Positions 26,301 through 38,400 of a stretch of 64,000 nucleotides of DNA are shown here, in pieces. The stretch comes from Artocarpus heterophyllus (Eukaryota; Streptophyta; Magnoliopsida; Rosales; Moraceae). The stretch covers positions 124,001 to 188,000 of the forward strand of contig CM046345.1 of NCBI GenBank assembly GCA_025403435.1, read 5' to 3'. The notes beneath the pieces were generated by a model, which was not told the origin of the DNA, did not search any database, and worked only from the letters and a program-made list of their open reading frames with translations. Made by a program: the position numbers and the translations under genes. The number at the start of each line of letters is the position of its first letter. Within the stretch, counting starts at the first letter, position 1.

Positions 26301-29300
26301 AATAGGAGCCTTGAGCCCTTCCTGAAACTTAATACATTTTTCACGCTCCGATGCCACTGCTGATGGAGCAAACCTAGCCAACTCATTAAACTTTGCCTCA
26401 TACTCCCGAACTGACATATCACCCTGCTGCAATCTGTAGAATTCAGCTGCCTGCTGGTCTCTATACCCCTGCGAAAAATATCGATCATAGAACAGCTCCT
26501 TGAACTTGCCCCAACTGATATCGCCACCGCGCTCCAGACGCTTAGTATGTTTCCACCAAGTGTTAGCGCCACCCTCGAGCTTATACGCAGCAAACTCCAC
26601 ACGATACTCCTCAGGCACACCAAGAGTATCCAAATGCTTCAAGATCGAATCCAACCAATACTCTGCTAGCTGCGGATCCCCATTGCCATCAAAAGTCAGC
26701 ATAGACGCCCGCCGAAATTTCTTAAAAATGCATGCCGACTACCAACACTAGAGTCTTCCGGTCTACCCCTAGCTGCCATCTGCCGAAAAGCCGCGAACAT
26801 AGACCTCATCATGCTTTCATCGTTCCCGAACTCGGCGTCAGCAGTCGAACGACGTCTAGGTGCCATTCTCTCACTTCTGAAAACAAAATTTGGACTGTCA
26901 GAGGTATTTCATTGTCAAACCTATGTGTGCACAATTCCCAAGGTTCATAACCTTGAGCTCTGATACCATTCTGTCACGCCCCGGAGTACGGGAGGTGACG
27001 TGGTGGAATGTTTAAGTTAATTAAAAGAGAATTTAATTAAAAACCAATGGTTTAATTATCAAATTAAGAGAGAAATAAGAAGATTTTCACCACATTTTAT
27101 AAAAGAATTTATAAATATTAAGCAAATAATAAAAATTAATAAATAACCGCGAGTATGGGTTCCACAACCCACAACTTGTGCACACACATGGTACTGACAA
27201 TATCATAAATACAATTACAGTCCAGGTACAAATAAAGTTAAAATCTTACATGCCTTGATTAAATAATACAAAATATAAATAAATCCTCCTATTGCTCCTG
27301 AGTTCGGTCCGAAGAATCCTCTCCAAACCTAAATGGGAAACCACCTAGAGGGGGGAAAATTTAAAACAATAAAACGTGAGCGAAAGGCTCAGTAGGACTA
27401 TGTTTTATAAATAATTTAATTTAAAGAAACAGTTCATTGTTAGGAGTACTCAAAAGAAAACTTAAATAAATAAATAAATAAATACATAATTTGAGTAGAG
27501 CCGTTCTGACACAGAACAGTCTACTCGTACAATCGAAAACACCATTTTTCTTTTACCTAGGCAAACCATGATATCACCACCGTAGTGGCCCAGCTGGGTT
27601 TCGGGACCTGCCCCCAAGGTCGATCGCTACACGACCCGATCTCTGATATGGCATCATGCCTCTGTGTTTATTATCATTATCATTCAAAACCCAATTACCG
27701 AGTGTTGTCAATTACATTTATTATGAAGTTCATTTCAGACCACGGTATATTAAAATATAACCGATAAATTCATTTTCAAACAACCGTTGAAAACATTTTA
27801 ATAGAAACCCTTTTCGAAGCCAAATCATTTCAAAAATCAGGCTACCAAAGAAATAGGATAGAAGTCCTACCTCAATACTCGTGCCCCACACCGTAATCCC
27901 GGTCCGCTATACGTTAGCTCCACGGAACCACGAACGATCCTAGATACAAACTAAGTCGATCAATATCTAGTTTGAGACATTCTATGTTACTAAATCATTT
28001 CATGATGTCCTAGTGTGCCATTTGTACCTTTAAAATTATCCTATAAGGTTGGGATTTAAATCAGGGTTCAAAACAGTGAAAACGGTGAAAAATCACAAAA
28101 TTTTCCATGCCTCGGTCGGCCTGCCGGACGCCCTGCTTCGGCCTGCCGAACTGCACAGTTCGGCCTGCCGGAAGCAAAGTTCGGTCGGCCGAACACTTCC
28201 CCAGGTTTGGCCTGCCGGTCGGAAGAACACTGGCCTGCCGATCATCACTCCGGCCTGCCGAACACACAGTTCGACCTGCCGAACTGGGAAAATCCAGAAA
28301 TTCCAGCCACGGGTTTCTCGATCCCCAAATTCAAATCTTGATTCTAACCTATTTTTCTCAAATCCCAGGCATGAAAAACAATCATAGTTGATAGAAAAAC
28401 ATTCTAGAACATGTTTGGAATCATTTAAACAAGATTTAAACTCGAAATCCTCAAAAATCCGAAAATGAGAAAAATAGGGAGAAAAATGAAAAATCTTGAA
28501 TTCGATCCGTTTTTCTTCAATCTAAGCTTAGATTCTAGTTGTTCTAAGTTCATTTAACTCAAATCCATGGTTTTCTAGGCTTAAACAAACCTAGATTTCA
28601 AAAATACATAAAATTGAAAATTTTGTAAAAAGTTTAAAAATTTCAAATCTAACCTCGAATCGAAGCTTCAATCTGCGATCTCGGTTGCTAAATCACGTCC
28701 CCGAGCCTCCTCCTTGCTAACTCGAAGCTTGGACTCGAATTTGGTTTCAAAAATTTGAGAGATATAGAGAGAGAGAGAGAGACTACCGAGAGAGATCAAG
28801 AGGAAGAGAGAGGGAGAGATGACCATGAGAGTGAGGAGAGAGAGAGAGGAAGGAAATAAATAGAGAAAATCGATGAACGGTTTTACTGTGCGAAAATCAT
28901 GTGCCGTCCACGGTTTTACAAAACGGAATATTTTTAACATTTTTACAAATTATTGTGTTTTAAAACTCAAAGCATCATTTTAAAACAATAAGGAATCATT
29001 TGAACGCATTAATTTAACAAAACAACCAAAAATTCAAAATCCAACCAAATAATCTAATTAATGTTAAAACGTTAATTATGGCACACTAATTCATCATTTA
29101 TATTACATTAACATTAAATAAATTTCGGGGCGTTACAATTTTTCACGTGTAGAGTATCATGATTATCCATTTTCTTAAAAGCTAATGATGACATCAATAT
29201 TTAATGGATAAATATATAATAATTTAGATATAGAATATTAAATTAAGAGATAGGCGCTGAACTAATGAAGTGATTAATTAAGTGCATGCAGGTGCTTGGT

Positions 29301-29384
29301 GTATATGAATGGAGTGGCAACAATCCTTTACCTCCAGAAATATGGCTTCTTCCTTACTCTCTTCCCGTGCATCCAGGTAGGGTA

Positions 29385-29423
<39 letters not shown>

Positions 29424-29441
29424 TCATCTTAATTTCCCTTC

Positions 29442-29479
<38 letters not shown>

Positions 29480-32400
29480 TAGTATATGCAAAGAGTATGG
29501 GTTGTAGTCCTTTACTCCATATATATAGAACAAATGCCTCTTAATATAATTAATGATTATTATTGATTCTGTGCAAATCTGCATGATACGCGCACACACA
29601 CACGTGTGCAGGACGAATGTGGTGCCATAGTAGAATGGTGCTTCTACCAATGTCATATTTATACGCGACACGATTTGTGGGTCCCATTACTTCTCTTGTT
29701 TCATCCCTACGAAAAGAGCTCTATACCATTCCTTATCATCAGATTAAGTGGGACAAAACCCGAAATCTATGTCACAAGGTACATTTTTAATCAAATTAAT
29801 CTAGCTTAATTTGTTTCTTTAATGATTAATCTCTCTTTAGATTGCTACTTGTATATAAATAATATGCTGATGAAATTACGATAATTACTAACATGAATAT
29901 GGGCTTTCTCATTCTTGTTTCATTATAAAATTATTTGTTGCTATCATATGGGTAATTTTCGGACAACAAAGAAAGAGACAAATCAGAATAGCTAATTCCT
30001 AATTTACTTTTTATTTCCGCATATTCCATTATATATAAAATATATTAAAATACTTTTGATTATATTTCTTGGTAGTTTGTCAACTATTAAGATCATAGCT
30101 AGACACTTAAACCACCAAAGAACCTTGTGGTTGGATGTATGTGAATATATGCATATAATACATATGATTGCCAATTCCTAACAAGTAATTTGAAATGGGA
30201 TGACCCATTTATATATAATTAATTGATTGTATCTCCAAAACAAAATTATATAATTACAATCAAACATTATAATAAGAAGTCTATAAGGACCTTATCAACC
30301 AAATATTTAGTGGGGACGGAAAATATATACATATATATTCTTTGAGGATTATATGATCATAGGGTATAAGTAATAAAGTTAAGTTTTGTAATGGTTTAAT
30401 ATATATACATATATAATGAAGTGAATGATGATGGGATTGCAGGAGGACCTGTATTACCCACATCCAATGATACAAGACATGCTATGGGGTTGTCTCCACA
30501 AAACATGCGAACCTCTTTTGAAGAGGTGGCCTTTGTCTAAGCTTATAAGGCAGAGGGCTCTTAATACTGTGATGCAACATATCCACTATGAGGATGACAA
30601 TACTAACTATGTTTGCCTTGCTCCAATCAATAAGGTCTTTTACTTGTATTTTCGATTTTATAATTAATTAATTACGATATGAATATTGGATATAATATAC
30701 ATAATAATATAATTAATTAATTTATAGGTACTGAACATGATTTGTTGTTGGGTGGAGGACCCGAATTCATACGCATACAAGTGTCACCTCCCTAGAATCA
30801 AAGATTACCTTTGGCTCGCTGAAGATGGATTGAAAATGCAGGTAACATATATTGACACTTTAATTTAATTTTGCTTCTCTTATTGAATTATTTGCAACTA
30901 ATAATAATGCTTAGTGTGTGTGTATATATATATGTATAAATGTTGGTTCATGTTTACATAAGCAGGGATACAATGGGTCTCAATTGTGGGATGTTGCTTT
31001 GGCTGTACAAGCAATGGCTGCAACAAACCTTGTCGACGAATGCAGTTCAATGCTTAAGAAAGCTCATTATTTCATCAAAAACACCCAAGTAAATAACTAA
31101 CTATAGAAACTCGTAACTATATATATATATATAACTATATATATATATATATATATGCATACAACTTACAAGTATTGTAAAAAATAAATGAATATGGTTG
31201 ATGAAAATGAATATGAATCAGATCACAAGAAACAGCTCGGGAAACATAAGCGAGTGGTATCGGCACATATCAAAGGGAGGATGGACCTTCTCTACTCCCG
31301 ACAACGGCTGGTCTGTCACCGATTGTACCGCAGAAGCTTTGGAGGTTAGGTTTTACATATATATATATATATATGTATGGATGTCACGCCCCGGAGTACG
31401 GAAGGTGACGTGGCGGATTATTTAAATTAATTCAAAAAAAAGAATTTAATTAAAACCAATGGTTTAAGGATCAAATTAAGTGAGAAATAAGAAGATTTCA
31501 ACCACATTTTTATAAAAGAATTTATAAAAATTGAGCAAATAATAAAAATTAATAAAGAACCGCGAGTATAGATCCCACAGACCCACAACTTGTGCACACA
31601 CATGGTACTGACAATATCATAAATACAATCATAGTCTAGGATACAAATAAAGTTAAAATCTTACATGCCTTGATTAAGTGATACAAAAGAAAAATTATTT
31701 CTTCTATAGCTCCTGAGTTCGGTCCGAAGAATCCTCTCCAAACCTAAATAGGAAACCACCTAGAGGGGGAAATTTAAAACAAATAAAACGTGAGCGAAAG
31801 GCTCAGTAGGACTAGGTTTTATAAATAATTTAATTTAAAAAAACATTTCATTATTCAGGAATTATTTAAAATAAACCTTAACTAAATAAATAGATAAACA
31901 AATAAACAATTTTAAGTAAAACCATTCTTACCCAGAACAGTCTACTTGGATAACCAGAAATATCATTTTCCTTCCTAGGCAAACCATAGTATCACCACCG
32001 TAGTGGCCCAGCTGGGTTTCGGGACCTGCCCCCAAGGTCGATCGCTACACGACCCGATCTCTGGTATGGCATCATGCCTATGTGTTTATTATCATCATCA
32101 TTCAAAACCCAATTACCGAGTGTTGTCATTTACATTCATTATGAAGTTCATTTCAGATCACGGTATATTAAAAATATAACCGATAAATTCATTTTCAAAC
32201 AACCGTTGAAAGCATTTTAATAGAAATCCTTTTTAAAGCCAAATCATTTCAAAACCAGGCTACCAAAGAAATAGGATAGAAGTCCTACCTCAATGCTCGT
32301 GCCGGTGCCCCACACCGTAATCCCGGTCCGCTATACGTTAGCTCCGCGGAACCACGAACGATCCTAGATACAAACTAAGTCGATCAATAACTAATTCGAG

Positions 32401-35400
32401 ACATTCTATGTTACTAAACCATTTCATGATGTCCTAGTGTGCCATTTGTATCATTAAAATCATTCTATAAGGTTGGAATTTAAATCAGGGTTCAAAACAG
32501 TGAAAACGGGTAAAAATCACAAAAATTTCCATGCCTCGGTCGGCCTGTCGGACTCCCTGCTTCGGCCTGCCGAACTGCACAGTTCGGCCTGCCGGAAGCA
32601 AAGTTTGATCGGCCGAACAATTTCCAGGTTCGGCCTGCCGGACTGAAGAACACCGGCCTGCCGATCCCTATTCCGGCCTACCGAACTGGGAAAACCCAGA
32701 AATTCCAGCCACGGGTTTCGATTTCCCCAAAACCCAAATCTTGATTCTAACCTGTTTTTCTCAAATCTTAGGCATGGAAAACATTCATAGATGATAGAAA
32801 AACATATTTAGACACTTTAAAACTCATTTAAACAAGATTCAAACACAAAATCCCAAAAATCTGAAAATAGGAAAAATTGAGGAAAAATGAAAAATCTTGA
32901 ATCCAATCCATTTTTCTTCAATCTAAGCTTAGATTCTAGGTGTTCTAAGTTCATTTAACTCAAATCCAAGGTTTTCTAAGCTTAAACAAACCTAGATTTC
33001 AAAAATGCACAAAATTAAAAATTTTGGAAAAAGTTTAGAAATTTCAAAACTAACCTCGAATCGAAGCTTCAATCTGCGTTCTCGGTTGCTAAATCACGTC
33101 CTCGAGCTTCCTCCTTGCTAACCTGAAGCTTGGATTCGAATTTGGTTTCAAAAATTTTGAGAGAGATAGAGAGAGAGGGGTTGCCGAGAGAGAGATCAAG
33201 AGAGAGAGAGTGTGTGTGTCGTGAGAGTGAGGAGAGAGAGAGAGGGAAAGGAAATAAATAGAGAAAATCGGTGGGCGGTTTTACTGTGCGAAAACCATGT
33301 GCCGCCCACGGTTTTGTAAAACGGAGTATTTTTAACATTTTACAAATTGTTGTGTTTTAAAACTCAAAACATCAATTTAAATCAATAAGAAATCATTTGG
33401 ATTCAACAAATTAACAAAACAACCAAAAATTCAAAATCCAACCAAATAATCTAATTAAAGTTAAAACATTAATTATGGCACACTAATTCATCATTTATAT
33501 TACATTAACATTAAATAAATTTCGGGGCGTTACAACTCTCCACCCCTAAAAGAAATTTCACTCTCGACATTTACAACTCATCTCAAAAACAAAACAAATG
33601 CGGATACAATTCCCGCATGCTCGACTCTAGTTCCCGAGTGGCTTCATCAACCCCATGATGCTGCCACACGACTTTTACCAACGGTATCTCATGACGACGC
33701 AAACTAATCACTTTCCGGTCGATAATCTGAATCGGCACTTCTTCGTACGTCGTATCTTCCTGAACCTGCACATCTCGGAACGAAACTATCTTACCCTGCT
33801 CAGGTGGACACTTCCTAAGCATCGACACATGAAATACATCGTGAACATGAGAAAGTTCGGGCGGAAGATCAAGCCGATAAGCGACCACACCAACACGCTG
33901 AGTGATCTCGAACGGCCCAATATACCTCTGTGTGAGCTTCCCACTCACTCCGAACCACATAGTTCCCTTACGAGGCGATACCCTCAAGAGAACGAAATCT
34001 CCAACCGCGAACTCTAAAGGTCTACGTCTCCTATCCGCGTAACTCTTCTGCCGACTCTGAGCTGCCCTCAACCGATCTCGAATCACCGCGACTTTCTCGT
34101 TACTATCACGGATCTCATCCGGCCCAAGAATAGCCCTATCTTCCGGCTCGACCCAACACACAGGTAACCGACACGGTCGCCCATACAACGCCTCAAATGG
34201 TGCCATACCGATACTCGCCTGATAGCTATTGTTGTACGCGAACTCCGTCAAATGCAAACATTGCTTCCAGTTCCCGCCGAAGTCCAACGCACAGGCACGC
34301 AACATATCCTCGAGAATCTGAATAACCCGCTCAGACTGCCCATCAGTCTGAGGATGAAACGCCGTACTGAAGTTCAAATCCGTACCTAAAGCCTCCTAAA
34401 AATTCCTCCAGTACTTAGCGTTAAACCTGGTGTCTCGATCAGAGGTGATGGACAAAGGAACTCCATGCAACCTCACAATATTCTGCAGATACAAATCCCC
34501 GAGAACCTTCCTAGAACATGTCGACCTAAACGGAATGAAATGCGCCGATTTCGTCAACCTGTCGACCACAACCCAAACTGCATCGTGCCACTGCTCCGTC
34601 CTCGGCAATCCTGTGAGAAAATCCATCGTCACATGCTCCCATTTCCACCCTAGAATAGGAAGCGGCCGAAGCTGACCTGCAGGCTTCTGATGCTCGGCTT
34701 TCACCTGAAGGACGTTGAACACTTGGCCACGTACTCGCGAACATCTTTCTTCATGCCTCTCCACCAATACTGCCTCTTCAAATCACGATACATCTTGGTG
34801 CTCCCTAGATGAATAGCGAACTGAGACCTATGAGCTTCGTTTAGAACGGCTTTCGTCACCTCGACGATAACTGGAACTGCAAGACGCTCCCGGAAGTACA
34901 ACGATCCATCTGCATGCACGCTCCATTCTTCAAACTGCTCCCCGTTCTGAATCCGCGACCAAATCCCCTGCAAATGCCGATCTTGCCACTGACTTTGCTT
35001 CACCATCCGAACAAGAGCTGGAGTCGCATCCACATGATACACCGAAACTCGATCACAGTCTTCATGATACCGTAGCCGATACTCACTCACTGTCGTGTCC
35101 CTGCTCCAGTCCTCAAAAACCAAACAAGCTAGAATCCCTGAAGACTTCCTGCTAAGCGCGTCCGTGACCACATTAGCCTTCCCGGGATGATACTGCAACG
35201 CAAAATCATAATCCTCCATATACTCGATCCATCTACGCTGCCTCAGATTAAGATCCCTCTGAGTAAACAAATATCTCAAACTCTTGTGATCAGAGAAGAC
35301 CTGAAACGACGCTCCATACAAGTAACATCTCCAAATCTTCAGCGCGTAAATCACCACCGCGAGCTCTAAATCATGAGCAGGATAATTCCGCTCGTGAGGT

Positions 35401-38400
35401 CGTAGCTGTCTCGATCCGTACGCAACCACACGTCCATGCTGCATCAACACGCATCCAAGTCCGCGCCCTGAAGCATCAGCATAAACCTCATTCGGCTCGT
35501 CACTGCTAGGAATAACCAACATTGGAGCTGAAGTCAACCGATTCTTCAATTCCTGAAAAGCAAGCTCACAATCTTCATTCCACTTAAACCTGACATTTTT
35601 CTTGATCAATCTCGTCAACGGAGCTGCAATCTTCGAAAAATCCTTTACAAATTTCCTGTAATATCCAACAAGACCCAAGAAGCTGCGAATCTCCGCTGTA
35701 TTCCTTGGTCGTTCCCACTCCAATATAGCTTCAATCTTGGACGGATCCACAGAAATACCATGCTCCGAGATAACATGACCCAGAAACTTGACCTCAGTCA
35801 ACCAGAACTCACACTTTTCCCTCTTAGCATACAACTGGTGCTCCCGCAGAATCTGAAGCACGATCCGGAGATGCTGCTCATGCTCCTCCCAAGTCTTAGA
35901 ATACACAAGAATGTCATCGATGAACACGATCACGAACTGATCCAGATACGGCCTAAATATCCTGTTCATCAAATCCATGAAAGCTGCCGGAGCATTCGTC
36001 AACCCAAACGACATAACCAAAAACTCGAAGTGCCCATACCGAGTCCTAAAAGCTGTCTTGGGAATATCCTCTTCCTTAATCCTGAGCTGATGATAACCCA
36101 ACCGCAAATCAATCTTCGAGAAGTACCGCGAACCTCCCAACTGATCAAACAACTCATCAATCCTGGGCAAGGGATACTTGTTCTTCACCGTAACACGATT
36201 CAGCTGCCGATAATCCACACACAACCTGAGAGTCCCATCGTGCTTCTTAGCAAACAAAATCGGTGCTCCCCACGGAGATGTGCTATTCCGAATATATCCT
36301 TTATCAGCAAGCTCCTGAAGTTGCTTCCTCAATTCTTTCATTTCTGCCGGCGCCATCTGATAAGGTGCCATAGAAATCGGTGATGTCCCTGGAAACAACT
36401 CGATACCAAACTTAATCTCCCGATGCGGTGGTAATCCTGGCAACTCGTCGGGGAATACATCCTCGAACTCATCAACCACCGGAATCGCTACACTGCCACT
36501 TGAAACATAGGGCTCGCAATCTAGATTGGCAAGAAAAGCACAACAACCTAGATTCTTTCGCCCTCCTAGACACGACTTCATGAGACGCTCACTCATTAAC
36601 CAATCACCACCACCCTGGTAAGTGATCACCGTCCCCCTATCAGACACTAGGGTCACTTTTCTAAGTTGGCAGTCCACGACTGCATTATACCTGGACAACC
36701 AGTCCATCCCTAAAATTACATCATAGGAGCTCATGGGGAGTATAATCAAATCACTTTTCAGAATCTCATCCCCAATCTTTATTTTACAGGATTTACACAT
36801 ACAATTTACACACACCTGCCCCAAGGGAGAAGTTATGACTAGGGGTTCATTAAACTCTTTTACCTTTAATCCCAAGGCATGTAGAAAAGAACTCAAAATG
36901 AGAGAATGAGAGGCACCGGTATCAAATAAAACATGAGCTAAAGATCTAGAAACCAAGATCATACCATCAACAACCGCGTTACCAGTCTGAGAATCTGACC
37001 CTCCAGATGCCACTGCATGAACCTGCACTGGCGCCTTTCCTTTTCCTCACCGACATTGCTGGGTCCTGGATTACTCGGTCGATGCTGCTGAGATGGAGAC
37101 GACTGCACACTACCTGTACTTGGCGCTCGATACTGAGAAACACTGCGCTGAAAATGCTGCGGCTGCTACCCCCGTGCCGGATATGAGAATTGCTGAGGAG
37201 AGAACTGCGGATACTGCAACTGCGGGTACTGCGGAGGCGGAGGTAGGGTCTGAGGCTGAGACTGAGACTGACGACTGGCATCCTCCCCGGTCTGAGATCC
37301 AAGACGAGCACTCCTGATCAGGAAATTCCTCTTGATGCGTCCGGGCTGCTGACAGAAATGACAATGGAAGCTGTAGGGATTGCTGCGCCCGCTGCCAGAC
37401 GAACTGCTGCTACCACTGGTCGCACCGCCTTGCTTGCCTTTCCCCGGAGCTGGACGACTACTGGTGCTCTTCCTGCCACTCCTCTGCGGTCCTCCTGAAG
37501 CCTTGGCTCGGTCCTCACAATACTGCAAATAATCATTCTCCACAGAGATCGCCGACGACACAAGCTCTCTGAAACTCTTAAGTCGTAGAGCAACCAATTG
37601 CCGCCGAATAGGAGCCTTGAGTCCTTCCTGAAACTTAATACATTTCTCACGCCCCGATGCCACCGCCGATGGAGCAAACCTAGCCAACTCATTAAACTTT
37701 GCCTCATACTCCCGAACTGACAAATCACCATGCTGCAACCTGTAGAACTCAGCTGCCTTCTGATCTCTATATCTCTGTGGAAAATATCGATCATAGAACA
37801 GCTCCTCGAACCTGTCCCAACTGATATCACCACCGCGCTCTAGACGCTTAGCCTGTTTCCACCAAGTGTTAGCGCCACCCTCGAGCTTGTACGCAGCAAA
37901 CTCCACACGATACTCCTCAGGCACACCAAGAGTATCCAAATGCTTCAGGATCGAATCCAGCCAATACTCTGCTAACTGCGGATCCCCATTGCCATCAAAA
38001 GTCAGAACAGACGCCCGCCGGAATTCCTTAAAGTATGCATGCCGACTACCAACATCAGAATCTCCCGGTCTAGCCCTGGCTGCCATCTGCCGGAAAGCCG
38101 CAAACATAGACCTCATCATGCTCTCATCATTTTCGAACTCGGCGTCAGCTGTCGAACGACGTCTAGGTGCCATTCTCTCACTTCTAAAAACAAAATTTAG
38201 ACTGTCAGAGGTATTTCATTGTCAAACCTATGTGTGCACAATTCCCAAGGTTCATAACCTTGAGCTCTGATACCATTCTGTCACGCCTTGGAGTACGGGA
38301 GGTGACGCGACAGATTATTTAAATTAATTCAAAAAAAGAATTTAATTAAAACTAATGGTTTAAGGATCAAATTAAGTGAGAAATAAGAAGATTTCAACCA

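Larger units (their letters stand above)
20096..29137 (-). mobile_element. Ty3/gypsy chromovirus element A, inserted antisense in LSS intron 4
   Basis: A complete 9.0-kb LTR element flanked by a perfect 5-bp target-site duplication ATTTT (20091-20095 and 29138-29142). On the minus strand it reads 5' LTR (29137-26972), primer-binding site (26968-26957), gag-pol (26866-22276), polypurine tract (22240-22229) and 3' LTR (22227-20096). LTR termini are TGTAACGCCCC...GGGCGTGACA in element orientation. Coding capacity is lost by frameshifts and stops, but all structural signals remain. It belongs to the same family as element B in intron 10. The two LTRs differ by scattered transitions and a short indel near 20830/27715, so the insertion is not brand new. 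Confidence 0.95.

Noticed and set aside
20091..29142. Possibility that the two intron elements are one duplicated intron rather than two insertions
   Set aside because: Each has its own flanking pentamers (ATTTT twice; ATGGA/ATGTA) and lies at a different exon pair, so they are separate insertions.
29444..29809. Frames across LSS exon 6 on both strands beyond the exon limits
   Set aside because: Only 29612-29778 is coding; the flanks are TA and CA microsatellites and intron.
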